Origin: Beverwykella pulmonaria
Taxonomy: Eukaryota; Ascomycota; Dothideomycetes; Pleosporales; Melanommataceae
NCBI GenBank assembly: GCA_001599595.1
Contig: BCHH01000009.1
Location: 2,318,487-2,382,486 of the forward strand
Direction: 5' to 3'
DNA: 64,000 nucleotides
The translations under genes were made by a program, and so were the position numbers. Below, piece after piece: positions 45,060-56,310 of this stretch. The notes under the pieces were generated by a model, which saw only the letters and a list, made by a program, of their open reading frames with translations, had not been told where the DNA came from and made no database searches. Position 1 is the first letter of the stretch; every line of letters begins with the position of its first letter.

Positions 45060-46811
45060 GCCCAATGCACCAATCTTGGTGATATTGATTATAATTTAGT
45101 CAAGCTCCAAAATCCTTCGTAAGACAGATCTTCGGAGAAGATCCAGAAGGCGGTTGAGAGAGCTCCAAATTGGGGTAAGGTTTGGATGTAGAGTTCTGAG
45201 AATGCAGCCAGGGTGTCAGCCGTTGCGCGTGAGTGTACGGAGCTTGACACCAGGTCCATCGTCCATGCTTGTATTCAAGGAGATTAAAGACTCAGAGAAA
45301 GTAAAAATTATTTATGTATATCTACAGTTGAAGGTGCGTTTCTGCTTCCACGGCGGTTAAGATGGCGGAAAGCATTACATCATATATGATGCGATAGGTA
45401 TCCGGTGGTCCAGCGGACACTATAACCACCCCAATTCTATATTGAACGATCATGGCTATCTGTGCTGTATATCCATATGCCACACCACTCTTGGCCATAG
45501 ATGTTGATGGTGTGCAGATGGGCGGGAGCGAAGCTTGTGGAACTATAGATCTCACAAAGATAACCTACGAGATTACATGATGATAATATTGAGGACTGTG
45601 GCTTGAGCCATTGATGCACTTTCGTTTCGGCTCCAATGCGGTCCTGTCCAAGATAGGATGAAAGAGAAGACTTTGGTCGTTTAAGCTGGAGTAGAGGCCA
45701 TTATTAGGTGAGTTATTGTCGTAATCACTACTCTGTGAGTTCTCGGTAGGGGGAATGACAGCGCAGGAGGGTTTGCGGGTGATGCTCCGTGTTTGTGAGA
45801 CCTAGAGGCTGGAAAATGTATTCATGCAAAACCTCGGAATAGTTCTTCTGGGAGAATTTATTGAATGCATAACTGAGAATCGTATATAAAAGTTGAGAAT
45901 ACAAGGGGTACTAATAGGATACAGTAATCGGATGCGACGTCAACATTCCTTGTAGCAGCCCTACACTTTAATCAGCAAATATGAGGCAAGTATAAATGAA
46001 GGCACATACTGTAAGCTGGAGTGTGGAGGAAAGAGTATGAAGATGTGTATTGTCTGTCTGTTTGTGTGTATGTGTGTGATATGTGTGTGATGTGTGTATG
46101 AGATATGTACAGCTGATATATATATGACGGACTGATTAGTCAGTGGCATATCCACGTGACAGAGCGTCCTGCTTACACTTACACTTCTGCGAACATAGTT
46201 CATTCAACTCAGAGACTCCACAACCAGCGTAGTTAGTTGGCGAAAGGGACAGATGCCTAGCTGCTTCAGCAAAGGTTATAGAAAGTACCATTCAGAGAAA
46301 CCATAATTTGGCAGGATTCTCGACAGATGATTTCCACAGATGTAAAAGTGATGTTCTCCAAGGAGATCAATGAGGATTCGATGCGTAGCTAGAATAGATA
46401 CTGGGAGATGGGTGCGTCCAAATCCATGCCGGTGCAGAGAACGAGGTCTGAGATCAACTTTGCGATGGACTCAACCAGACACTGCGAGTCTCCATCTGCC
46501 TCACAGGTATCGTTGACACTGGTAGATAATAGGCGGTGATACTGCCATGTTGGTTGTGCTGAAAGGTTGTCGAATGAAATCAATACCAGTGATAAGGAAC
46601 TATTCTCAACCAGCTAACCGACCTCGATCAGTCCACTAAGAGCATTGATCGAGAGATGTGTGTAGTTCTTCCGTTGCGGTTGGAGTACAGAAAGACTGAC
46701 TAATATGGTGAAAGGGGGAAAGCGTGGCCCGTCTGGAGGACATCTAGTAGACGATGCGATGCATCGAGAGATGAGTGAGAACGGCAATATTATGTCGGAC
46801 ATATAAACCAA
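45060..46811 (-). pseudogene. Broken beta-lactamase-like serine hydrolase
   Basis: Minus-strand fragments in shifting frames cover the family in order: hydrophobic start and CPPDGPRFPP (46811-46720), the SxxK nucleophile region VESIAKLIS with DLDAPISQYL (about 46480-46390), an ENITFTSVEII block (about 46340), then, beyond a solo LTR, LLQGMLTSHPITV (about 45955), VLHEYIFQPLGLTNTEHH (about 45800), GLYSSLNDQS (about 45690) and GYTAQIAMI...RIGVVIVSAGPPD (45470-45400). The end near 45070 lacks the usual C-terminus. At least six stops or frameshifts are present besides the LTR. These proteins occur in fungal secondary metabolism; the original role is unknown. Confidence 0.78.
46010..46177. repeat. 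Solo LTR, copy 2 (168 bp), inserted at a splice donor
   Basis: It starts TGTAAGC and ends GCTTACA, and is flanked by CATAC (46005-46009) and CTTAC (46178-46182), a 5 bp duplication with one mismatch. Compared with copy 1 it carries an expanded TG/GTAT microsatellite (about 46052-46105). It lies in the pseudogene above, exactly where a GTATG donor of a short intron would be. Confidence 0.75.
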
Positions 46812-48019
46812 CGAAATTTAAATGAACAGGTTCACCAGACATGGAGTTGTGAAGATTTGAGCTCTTGTATTGAGTGCCAGACTGGCGTACCATTATACCT
46901 TGGTCTACAAAAATATCAACTCCAAAGCCACGTCGCAATGCCAACGACGTGAATGTGAAGGCATGGAGTCGAGCCCCATTCAGCTCATGTAACACAGAAA
47001 TCCCGCTTGATGGATCTGCAACTTCAGGAATTCTAAATAGCATGTATGATCTTGGTTGGGAAGCCTGACCAAGCCAATATCCAGCTGGCGGGTGATTTTG
47101 ACCCCCAGCATCTTGGTGTCGCGGCTGCAGCGAGAAAAGTAAATTCACTAACTCTATGATCGACGCGACGACGGTTCGAATCTTGAGTCTATGGCCACAC
47201 AAAATGTGAATAGAATGAGGTTGACGTTGACAAAAGGTCGCGAGGTGATTACGCTAAGAAATGCAAGATGTCCCCACACGAAGGAGCTGATAAGTATTTT
47301 CTCGCTGAGAAGAGAGACTCCAACCTTTGCGAACAATTCCCAGAAAGGAAAATAATATGTTAACTTAATCTTTCCTAAGAAAGCAGGGGCTGCGGCATCA
47401 ATGTTTAACGTTTAAGTGTTAAGAATTGCCATCTCATTGTTGTGGGTGCAGCTTAGCTTATTCCTTCCTATCGATAAAGAAAGCGCAGCTGACTAACTAA
47501 ACGTCCACGGTACTACTTTCCTTAAACTATTGGCCAGCTTTGGATGTGGAGTATACTCATACCCAGCTGGTAAACGGCTCCAAACACTGTAAACGGATCA
47601 AGTGTATCAATGGCTTTCAGAGTTATCCTTCGACGAGACAAAAACAAAGCTGCTGAACAGAGGTCTCGCTGAAATCTTGAACATTACCACCAGGATATTG
47701 CCAGAGCATCTCGAGGCAAAGCCTATAAGCAGTGAGATCCGTCGGGCAAGCTCCCAGAACACAAAATCCAGCCGCTGCACCTGACAGCTTAACCGCTGCA
47801 CATGTGAAAGCCAGTCCCCAATCAGGCCTAGCCCCGCCTCCATGTTCGCATGACCATTCCATTCATCGAGGCTTGGCATGCTCAGCCATCCGTTTCGCCC
47901 AGCCTCCAGCCTCATCCTGGCGTGAACGGCTATCGCTGCTCAACCTCACCCGTTCATCACCCACTCGTCCTCTCTCCGTTCGCTTGTTTAACGCACGAAC
48001 GCCCTTACTACCACCCGCC
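46812..48019. other. Gene-free stretch upstream of npc2-like gene
   Basis: 1.2 kb. Minus-strand frames (for example 46744-47202) show no family motif. The last 150 bp before 48020 are pyrimidine-rich and probably the promoter/leader of the next gene. Confidence 0.4.
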
Positions 48020-48679
48020 ATGCAGCTCACTGCCCTTCTCCTCGCCACTATCGGCACTGCTTCGGTATCAGCATCGCCGTCGTGGATCCCCGGCGGCGGC
48101 CAGGTCGTTATCAACGAGGATTGGAAAGTCCCAGGCGACAACCCTCTGTACTTTTGCGAAGATCCCAAGGACAACATCGTGACGATCAAGAATGTCGACT
48201 TGTCGCCGAACCCTCCTGTCCCGTATGTGGATTTTCTCTTCGTTGTCTTTAGCGCCCTTGTCCTACACAGCTCTCTCGAGCTGTCGAAAAGCAAACACTG
48301 ATCCGTACGTTTTCTAGCGGAAAATCCCTTAGCATTACCGCCTCTGGCGATCTGTCAGAGGACGTCGTCGAGGGATCGAAGATGCATCTACAAGTCAAAT
48401 ACGGCCTCATCACGCTCATCAACCAGGAAGCCGACCTCTGCGAGACGGTCAAGAAGGCAGATATGACCTGCCCGATCAAGAAGGGCGATATGGAGCTGAC
48501 CAAAGATGTGGATATTCCCAAGGAGGTTCCTCCGGTACGCATATACACAATGCCCGCGAGAGACGGTCGCAAGATAAGCTAACAGTTCGTAGGGGACCTA
48601 CCATGTGCTAGCTGATGTCTATACCGAGGATAATGTCAAGATCACTTGCTTGAAGGCGACCATCAACTTCAGCCGGTAA
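48020..48679 (+). CDS. npc2: ML-domain lipid transfer protein (Npc2-like)
   Basis: Three exons, 48020-48222, 48318-48534 and 48593-48679, encode 168 aa; introns are 95 and 58 nt. A signal peptide (residues 1-18, ending SASPS) leads to the ML fold with FCEDPKDNIVTIKNVDLSPNPP at the start and paired cysteines (DLC, MTC, ITC). Known fungal members are the phosphatidylglycerol/phosphatidylinositol transfer proteins and yeast Npc2, which hand sterols to Ncr1 in the vacuole. Length matches the family. Confidence 0.92.
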
Positions 48680-49172
48680 ACCCTCCACAGCGGCGACCAC
48701 GATCGGCGGGCGGCAATGCGTATCTGAGACGACGAATAGGTCTATTAAGCTCGGGAAGCGGAAGTTCCAGCTGTCGGGGCCGGGTGTAAATATTGTGCAG
48801 AACAGGATTCCAGTTCGCAACGAGCTTTGATTGGATTGAACTCAGGCATACATCATGCATGGGAGCAAAAGGGTTAATAGTTTAGTACTGTATTGCGGAT
48901 AGTTTGCATTTTCACATTTCACACTTTCTTTGGCGGAAGAACTCGATATTACTAATGCTAAATTGCTTCGATATTCTTCGATAGTTACCTTGGGAACGCA
49001 GTAATGCAGTCACGACGGGCAATGGACAAGTTTCATGTGTCACGATATGCGCATTTCTTCGTAAGGTGCTCACTTGGATATCATACCTAATCGCAAAACA
49101 CCATAGTGGTTCCATGTACACTGGTCCTTATCGCCGCCCCTACGCGAAGTACAGATGCACCATCCCAGCTCT
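48680..49172. other. Convergent intergenic region
   Basis: 493 bp between converging stop codons. No supported gene or repeat. Confidence 0.5.
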
Positions 49173-49756
49173 CTACTCTCCAAACAATCTCTGCACCCGC
49201 TTTAACACACTGTCCTTCTCGGGGTCATAGGGATGATCTTTCGAGGGTATTTCGAGCAGGGCGGGGAACGCTGCTGTGTAACTCTCGACGCGATGCCTTA
49301 TCCGTTCCGCGATCTGTGACCGTTAGCAGCGCCTCAGCAGTGCCTTGGTCTTTCTACGGCCATCTGACTCGATAGCCACCATGCTGAGCTATTCGTATAG
49401 TAAGGGTTTCATACATGCTGGTTTATGAGCAGAATCGCAATGTCCTTACGCTCGGTGGTGAAGCGATCGAATGCAGCCTCGATGGCGCTGTTCTCGGTTT
49501 TGGCGTCGACGACGAGGAAGTTTTTCTGCGAGTCGGGGGGTTGCGTGACGTGCTGTAATACTGGTCAATCTTCCATGCCACAGTTATGACTATAGCTTAG
49601 AGGCAAGCTCACTCCGATGCCCGCAAGCAACATGCCCGTCACCGAGTCCTGGGAACTGTTAGCTGAGCTTCCAGTGGGAATGCGAGGTAGACGTACCTCA
49701 TCTCCGATCACGGCGAGGAATTGGCGATCTTTGTATGCCGCGTTTGAAGCTGACAT
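49173..49756 (-). CDS. vma7: V-type ATPase subunit F
   Basis: Four exons, complement(49173-49313, 49415-49552, 49613-49648, 49697-49756), encode 124 aa, close to yeast Vma7 (118 aa). Landmarks are [20 protein letters not shown] at the start, FLVVDAKTE, the [19 protein letters not shown] segment and the [18 protein letters not shown] end. The subunit sits in the central stalk of the V1 sector and is required for proton pumping into vacuoles. One exon is only 36 nt. Confidence 0.95.
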
Positions 49757-50044
49757 GGTGTTTGTGCGTGTGCAAACACCTGCGCAGGGAGCTGTGAATA
49801 CAAGGTGCGGTCGTCATGGTGGGACAGCTCCCAGCTCTATTTTCGGCAAAACGTCGGGAGCGCTAAGGATTGATTGTTTACGACCACTTCTGTCTTTGAT
49901 CCAACACTTCGCTCTTCCGCGAGACAACGACCCCGCCATGTCATAGGCTCCTTTCCCATGCTCGACAACTATACAGTCTTCTCCTAATACACTCCTTCTA
50001 CCTTCCTTTATCGCATCTTACAAGCTTACGACCCACCCAAAACA
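49757..50044. promoter_or_regulatory. Divergent promoter, vma7 / nur1
   Basis: 288 bp between divergent start codons, pyrimidine-rich just before nur1. Confidence 0.45.
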
Positions 50045-51514
50045 ATGTCGCCCCGCCTCGTCCGCCGTGCACCGCTCTCGGAGCGTCTGAAAGCTTACCT
50101 GGATCCCTGGGATTGGCTCATGTGGGCGTCCGAGGAGCTGAATAGCAACGATTGGGAGGATTTCGCGAATAGTTATGCGTCGTCCATCGGCATCGCCATG
50201 AACATTTTGTTCATGATCGCGAAGGCGAACGCAGGACGGTCAACCCGCAGCAAGGTGGACGACGTGTTTGGAGAATACCACAAGAGCGGGAGTGGGTGGT
50301 TCAAGTGGTTCATGGGCCTTGTCGTCGTCTCGCTCTCTACGCTATCTTTCCTAAACGGCTTTTACACCTTCTACCGCAAGCGCCACTACCGCCTCTTCGA
50401 GCAACCCATTGAGACGAATCCTGCAACCCCGTCAGCCCGGCGTGTCCGTGTCGATTCGTCCCCTATGACATCTTCGTCTTTTCGGTTCCTTCAAAACATC
50501 GTCTTTTCCACTTCGGCGGCCTCCCGCGCTCATCCCGACCCCGCGCGTGATGTCTGGGAGATCGCAGTCTGGGACCCAAACCCGTTGTGTTTGCAGCTCT
50601 TCTGTCTTTTCAGCCCTCTACACGTCATTTTATACCACTTCAACCTCCCGGTAGCACCGCTTGATCCGCAACCTAGCGTGAAGGTTGTCACCACAATTGC
50701 CATCGCGGCGATCCTTTCCTTACAACTTTACTATTTTCGAGTATCCTTTTCCCAGCAGACGAAAGACTCCGCTATCATCCAACGCGCAGTTTTGCACGAG
50801 TATGATTCTAAATTCGTACACCCAACATTGCAGAAACCTTGTCGGGATGTTGCTATCCAAACCATCTCTAAAAAGCGCACACGGGATTCCAGTGTTGGAG
50901 TTGGTGGTGGAACCCCAGACGACCTTGCTTCCGAAGTAACCATCTACACCCCGACCACTGTCATCAACCGCGGCTTCCGCACCAATCCAAACCAGGTCTA
51001 TTCCTCTCAATACGATCCCGACAACCTGTCCTCCCAGCCGACCACAAGAGCTCTCCGATCTAACACGCAAACGCCCTCCCTCCGTCCTAGCGGCCAGAAT
51101 GCATACTATACAGCTACCTCCACAGCTACCGGGCCTGACTTCTCCTCCCCGATCCGACCCTCGAACACACCGAATCCTTTCCGTCAGCCTCCGTCACAGC
51201 TTCGCCCTACAGCATCTGGAGATGGGGGAAGCCTAGGTGTCTTCTCACACGCTGCGTCTCCGTTACGGAAGTCTGCTAGCGTGAACCACTTGCGTGACGA
51301 CCGGAATAGGGACAGTTTAGGTGGTGCTGGGGAGAAGAGAGTGGGCGACCGTGTCAGAAGGGAAGGGAGTCCGTTGAAAAGGATGAGCACGCCAAGTGGT
51401 TTTATTCCTGTAGGAGATGCTGGAGGTACGGGAGAGAAGCCAACGGCGACGGACCGATTTGGTCGAAGCTATGGAGGCTTGGGCGTAGGCAGGCGTGAGA
51501 GTGGACGATTTTAG
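50045..51514 (+). CDS. nur1: Nuclear rim protein Nur1 (Nur1/Mug154 family)
   Basis: A single exon encodes 489 aa. The family's N-terminal block LVRRAPLSERLKAYLDPWDW and SEELNSNDWEDF is followed by two to four membrane segments (GWFKWFMGLVVVSLSTLSFL; LCLQLFCLFSPLHVILYHF; VVTTIAIAAILSLQLYYF). The C-terminal 220 residues are disordered and Ser/Pro/Thr-rich with several SP sites (SPIRPS, ASPLRKS, GSPLKRM). In yeast Nur1 pairs with Heh1 at the inner nuclear membrane in the CLIP complex, tethering rDNA and silent chromatin. Confidence 0.9.
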   Translation: MSPRLVRRAPLSERLKAYLDPWDWLMWASEELNSNDWEDFANSYASSIGIAMNILFMIAKANAGRSTRSKVDDVFGEYHKSGSGWFKWFMGLVVVSLSTLSFLNGFYTFYRKRHYRLFEQPIETNPATPSARRVRVDSSPMTSSSFRFLQNIVFSTSAASRAHPDPARDVWEIAVWDPNPLCLQLFCLFSPLHVILYHFNLPVAPLDPQPSVKVVTTIAIAAILSLQLYYFRVSFSQQTKDSAIIQRAVLHEYDSKFVHPTLQKPCRDVAIQTISKKRTRDSSVGVGGGTPDDLASEVTIYTPTTVINRGFRTNPNQVYSSQYDPDNLSSQPTTRALRSNTQTPSLRPSGQNAYYTATSTATGPDFSSPIRPSNTPNPFRQPPSQLRPTASGDGGSLGVFSHAASPLRKSASVNHLRDDRNRDSLGGAGEKRVGDRVRREGSPLKRMSTPSGFIPVGDAGGTGEKPTATDRFGRSYGGLGVGRRESGRF

Positions 51515-52451
51515 AGAAAGTATTTCTTAATGCATAATGGGCGGGGTATCAGGTGGTTGGGAAAGGTATATATGGCACAAGGTGTATCCATGGATTAGGT
51601 CACGTTTCGGAGGATTCTCACTTGTGAGTCCTCCGTCTTTGTCGATACCCATACTTCACCGCTACGGTGTCTTCTTTGCATATTTAGGAGTTCATTGTAG
51701 GAATATACTCTATTCAGACTACTTCACATTTCGCCAGTATTAAATATTGTAGATCTGGCCCACCATATTGTACTCTGCTTGCTATTATCATCTGTTAGCG
51801 ACAAGAGTTAGCCGAAGATTCACACTATTTGAGCACGTGCGCCCCAGTGCCTCTTCCAAAATCACAGAGGTCAAACGCCATGTTGCCCTTTGCATATAAC
51901 AAAGATGAAAGGGACCATGCTCTCTGTTTATGTGAATGGGGACGGAATCGAGATTTACAATATGATGAATACTATGCTAATCCTCTAAAGTAACGAAAGA
52001 TGTCACGTGTTCTACTCTATGTCCTATTTTAGCTAGCTCCCCTTCAAGGTATATATAGTCGTCGTGCGAGCAGTCAGCTCTTCGCGGCTTTCACACTCCT
52101 TATACTTTTACCCATCAGACGATTGAATGCTTCCTCTCATCATAACAAAAGGCGCCTAGTAGGCTAAGCTGACGATGCTGGCTGGTAGTAATAACGCTTG
52201 CAGTAACCAGCAACATTTTCCAAGTGGTGAAGTGCAGCATCATAACCCATTGGCGAGAAATCTGGAACAGTGGCTTCCTGCTCGGCTTCGACCTTGCTTT
52301 AATGATTATTCTTACAGTAACAGGTCAAAAGCTTTAAACCGTGCGCCGCATTCTGAACGTCAACATACAGAACCTATATTGCAATCGCCCACCAAACCGC
52401 ACCAGTGTCAAATAGAGAGCAATAAAATGAGTGAATATTGAAGATCAGGTG
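51515..52451. other. Gene-free stretch
   Basis: 937 bp. No supported gene; a short plus-strand frame at 52175-52441 lacks motifs. A TATATATAG sequence occurs near 52050. Confidence 0.45.
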
Positions 52452-52707
52452 CTAATACTTCGTATGCCAGCCTCTCGCCCTTCTGCAGGCACCTAGTCTG
52501 CAGGGCATACTCATGAGGAGCGCCTTGATCACCCTCCCTGGTATAGCCTGCCAGCACCTCTTCAACGCAGCGTAAAACCCACCCCACTCTTCCTGAGCTC
52601 TACTATAGTTGGTGTACTATGAGTAACGCTTATAGATAAGCTTTAAAGCAACCACCACATGTGCTCAATTGGGTTGAGGTCAGGTGAGATGGCATTAGGT
52701 CTAAACA
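52452..52707 (-). pseudogene. 3' fragment of a Tc1/mariner-type transposase
   Basis: The minus strand begins with SPDLNPIEHMWW, the third catalytic-site motif of Tc1/mariner DDE transposases, and ends with the usual C-terminus SMPCRLGACRRARGWHTKY followed by TAG at 52452-52454. Between them there is at least one frameshift and loss of some residues. No terminal inverted repeats were seen nearby, so only this end of the element survives. Confidence 0.8.
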
Positions 52708-52786
52708 ATATTATGGGTGAGGTAAAACATGCAAAAGAAATGCACTGGGTATCACAGAAATTCCTATCTCCACCTCCTCCGCCACC

Positions 52787-54757
52787 TTAAACAACAATAG
52801 TCTCCAGCCCCTTCTCAACCCATACTCCCCAAGCCTTCCACCAAGCCTTCTTCCCCTCTCCCCCCAACCCCCTCACCACATCCCTCCGCGCAAACCCATC
52901 CTTCAAAACCCCCGCCGCGCCCTCTCCCTGACTATCCCACCACTCCCTCTCCGCACTCTCCTTCGCCCTCTTCACAACCTTCTCCTCATCCTCGATGCGA
53001 TACAAATCGCACTTCTCACAGACTTTGCAGTTCTCACCAGGTCGTTCTCGGAAGTGCTGGCAGAAGTGCGCATAGCCCTGGTCTTTCAGCCCCTCGCGGC
53101 ACACGTAGCACATACTGTATCCGCACAAACAGACAAGCTTGTTGCAGCCCTCTGATTTTACGAAGCCGAGGTTACAATTCGGACACGTGCGTTTCACGGC
53201 GTCGGTGGTTGCGCGCTCGAGCGTGAGGCGCAGGGATGTGAGTTGGGAGGAGAAGCATGTATGTGGATCGTGCCATGGAGCGCTACAGGATAGACATGAT
53301 GAGCGTCCACAGTCCGGGGAGAGACACTGGAACCGGAGACCACGCCGTTTGAGGTGTACTCGTCGGAGCGCGGACTGTAGCGGCGCAAAGACGGGAAATG
53401 GAGTTGGCAGGAGACAGTTTAGAAGCACAGCGAATGATATGAATGTGATGAGGAACGAGAGAATGACTCGGAACACCTCGAAACATAGCAGCTCGAGTAG
53501 TGGGACCGACGCTATGAGGAGACGGCGTCGCTTGAATCGGAGATTGGAGAGGAGATTCGTAGTCGGTAGAGCAAGATCGTCGATTTCGGCATAGGAGCAG
53601 AACGGGCACCGGATGAGCGGGAGTTGAGACTTCAGAAGCGCTTCGCTGGAGAAGCGTTCGTTCAGTTTGCGGATCGTGTCAAGGCCGTCTTTTTCCTCGA
53701 GAAGAGCTCGCTTAATGAAAGGTAGTGGAATGCAGCCTTTGCAGTCCTCCATGCCGTCGGTGAGCGGGGCGATGCAACGAAGTGTGCAGAGCTCCGTGTT
53801 GATATTTCGCGCCCACCCTTGGTCGTAGAGTGCGGCGTTTATGGAGTGCCGTATGCAGCGGAAGCAGATGTAGTGGCCCTCGACATGGCACGTCGACATC
53901 TGCTGGAGCGTGTTGGGAATGAAGCAGCACTCGCAATCGTACATTTCGCTAGCTGCTTCAGCCTCCTCTTCGTTCCATTGGAGGGCGAGCTCTGCGTCCG
54001 CGACGATCTGCGCGTTCCGCTGCTTCTCCAGCTCGGGCACAATAAGGGCGCTATACAGCTCATGGTCCAGCTCCTGGCTTCTTGTTTTGACTAGCTGCGG
54101 CATCCGAGGACGTCCCGTCTTTGGATCCGGGCCGGTCCACATCACCAGCGGGTGGTCCTTTGCACTCGGCGGCTTCCTCCGCATCAGAAAGTTTGTGATG
54201 CTCGATCGCCAGCTCTTCGACGACAATACCAACAGCGTCGGCCGCGCCTGGATATAGCTCCAGTTGTATTCCGCCAGCACCGCCTTGATAGTCGAATGGG
54301 CGAGGCCCTTGAACTCCTGATACAGAGCCTCCTTCGCAGCCTCGCGGTAGCTCCGCGACCGGAACCGATCTTCCATGGCGAGCGGCACACCGCGCGTATC
54401 CTTCTGCGCTTCCATGTTCCGATACTTGTACTTGTGGGCGACTTCGCGCTGCTCCTCCTGCTCCGCCGGCATCCGGTACCGGCCGCGCACCCACTTGGCG
54501 CCCTGCTTTAGCAGCGCCTCGGTGATGACTTGCAGTCTGCTCTCCTCGCTGAAGGAGCTCAGCATCTCGCGGAAGACCTCGGGCTGAATGTCGGGGAAGA
54601 TGTCCGTGAGGGCTTGGAGCGCGGCGTTGAGCTCGCGTAGGTCGGGGCTCTCGGTGTCGGTGGAAGACGCAGAGCTCATGTCGGCGGAGACATTGAGATT
54701 TGAGCTGGAGCGGCGCGGTTTGGGTGGGCGCATGATGGACGAGAAGACGGAGGACAT
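52787..54757 (-). CDS. RBR-type E3 ubiquitin ligase with CUE-like domain and membrane insert
   Basis: A single exon encodes 656 aa. A CUE-like ubiquitin-binding segment is at residues 42-88 (ALTDIFPDIQPEVFREML). RING1 starts at 275 (CECCF). The IBR zinc site begins with CPFC at 384-387, then a basic stretch and two hydrophobic segments (411-449) intervene before the second IBR half (CLSPDCGRSSCLSC, about 478-491). RING2 is at 525-553 (CPNC...GCNKLVCLCG...CYVC); Cys538 is the expected catalytic thioester residue. RBR ligases pass ubiquitin through this cysteine. The hydrophobic insert would tether it to a membrane, which is unusual. Confidence 0.88.
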   Translation of the reverse strand: MSSVFSSIMRPPKPRRSSSNLNVSADMSSASSTDTESPDLRELNAALQALTDIFPDIQPEVFREMLSSFSEESRLQVITEALLKQGAKWVRGRYRMPAEQEEQREVAHKYKYRNMEAQKDTRGVPLAMEDRFRSRSYREAAKEALYQEFKGLAHSTIKAVLAEYNWSYIQARPTLLVLSSKSWRSSITNFLMRRKPPSAKDHPLVMWTGPDPKTGRPRMPQLVKTRSQELDHELYSALIVPELEKQRNAQIVADAELALQWNEEEAEAASEMYDCECCFIPNTLQQMSTCHVEGHYICFRCIRHSINAALYDQGWARNINTELCTLRCIAPLTDGMEDCKGCIPLPFIKRALLEEKDGLDTIRKLNERFSSEALLKSQLPLIRCPFCSYAEIDDLALPTTNLLSNLRFKRRRLLIASVPLLELLCFEVFRVILSFLITFISFAVLLNCLLPTPFPVFAPLQSALRRVHLKRRGLRFQCLSPDCGRSSCLSCSAPWHDPHTCFSSQLTSLRLTLERATTDAVKRTCPNCNLGFVKSEGCNKLVCLCGYSMCYVCREGLKDQGYAHFCQHFRERPGENCKVCEKCDLYRIEDEEKVVKRAKESAEREWWDSQGEGAAGVLKDGFARRDVVRGLGGEGKKAWWKAWGVWVEKGLETIVV

Positions 54758-56310
54758 GGTGACGCGAGTTCTGCCTTGCCTCGATGTGGTGGGGTGGTTT
54801 GGGGCATACGGGCAGCGATAGGTAAGTCTAGGCAGTCTACTAGCAAAAGGACATGTTATGCATAAAGAAACAGGTACAGCGCAAAACTTTTAGGAATAAA
54901 CGGTTGACAACAAGAAGTGCGGGCTCTGGCGACGGAAGTGCTAGGTCTAGGGTTCAAGAGTTCGCTTAGCGGCTGCAAGTGCTTCAATTCTTCATCACGA
55001 TACTTTGCATGAATCAAACGCGTGCAATTTTCATTCAGACCGATCTAAGAGCGTTAGTCTGATGGCCCACAAGATATCTAATGAATTGGACCCAGAAATT
55101 CTTGAAAACATATCCGACACTATAAGAACTTCCACCTACCACCTACCAGGATATCATCTCCTTTCAAGCCCAGGGCCTAAGCCCCCCTGGGAAACGCCTA
55201 AGGGTCGCGTAGTGACCTCGTCAACCTCATGAGTCGGGCTAGCTTCGACCTCCGGCTCCGCCAAATGTGAAGATTTCCAGTATGCCTGATTGTGGTTATC
55301 CTTGATCCTTGGCGAGCCCGTCGCATTGATTCATCCGGCAGCCACCTCCGAGTAATCGGTATCTCCCTAATGCTCGGCGGCGCCCTGATATTGAAAGCAT
55401 TCATGATAGTATCAATATCTTGAGGTTGGCATACCTCCCCCGACCTTCCACATAGAAACGCAGCTTCCTTCCTATTGCCCTGCATACTGTTGCCCCAGGT
55501 TCTCATCTTCCGATTGCCTATCTGTGATAGATCCCGCAGGTACGGAGGTCGTTCTTCCTTGCGACATCCAACACCTCCCAGTTGACCGCAACAGCCATTT
55601 CACAATCCTGAAGTTGACAGGGGGTCGGCATGTTCTATAGCCCCCTCCAGTAGCGTTTTGGTACGTCATGTCGCCAGTTATTTCAGCAGCGGGAACTTTG
55701 GCTTAATCCGCTACTCTGGTGCAGCCTGTTGGATTTCCCCGGAAACAGCCGAGTGAGTAGCTCCTGGACAGCATGGGCACGCCTGGACCCGTTGCAGCTG
55801 GAGAGAATCTAGCGATATTCGATGTTAACGATTTGAGCTTCAAGTAGGTTAGCATAGCGACCGTTCTTCCAGGCTTACTTGCCTCCACTAAGCGGCAAAT
55901 ATGAACATTGGGGTCGTCTGTTTGGCTAGGTAGAGCATATGGTGAAGGCGTCGAGAGAGGAGTCGTTGGTGTTCCGGTAGGTGTTGGCAGTAAGGTTCCC
56001 TGATTAGCCTGTGGGACGGAACGGGCAGCAATTTTAGAAGAAGCTCCTTGAAGAGTGCTACTAAGGTTGCTTCAATGGTTGCTGAGCATATAATCCCCGA
56101 GGTTGTAGGAGAATAACCTGTCAGTGAGTTGAGGATCGAAGAATAATATTATTTTTTGTTCTGTAAAATGGTGGGTATATAACTCGTAGTAAATGAGAGA
56201 AGGGTCCTGAAGAGGACGCGTTAAAGTAATAGGAACTGGGTATAACTCATTACAGAATGCGTGACGTTGCAATGACTCGATGTCCCGAAAAAAAAACCAT
56301 ATGACAAGGC
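54758..56310. other. Long intergenic stretch, degenerate coding traces on minus strand
   Basis: 1.55 kb. From about 56080 down to 55200 the minus strand has piecewise open frames (for example 55506-55198 and 55888-55703) with coding-like composition but frequent stops and no recognised motif. It may be a decayed gene. Not called as such for lack of a family. Confidence 0.3.

Noticed and set aside
47170..47200. GGTTCGAATC, a T-arm-like sequence
   Set aside because: No acceptor stem, D-arm or anticodon arm can be folded around it.
46744..47202. Minus-strand 152-codon frame upstream of the beta-lactamase-like relic
   Set aside because: It overlaps the relic's start in another frame and has no family motif.
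55198..55888. Minus-strand open pieces with coding-like composition
   Set aside because: Stops and frame changes every 60-100 codons and no family similarity recognised; cannot be told from chance.
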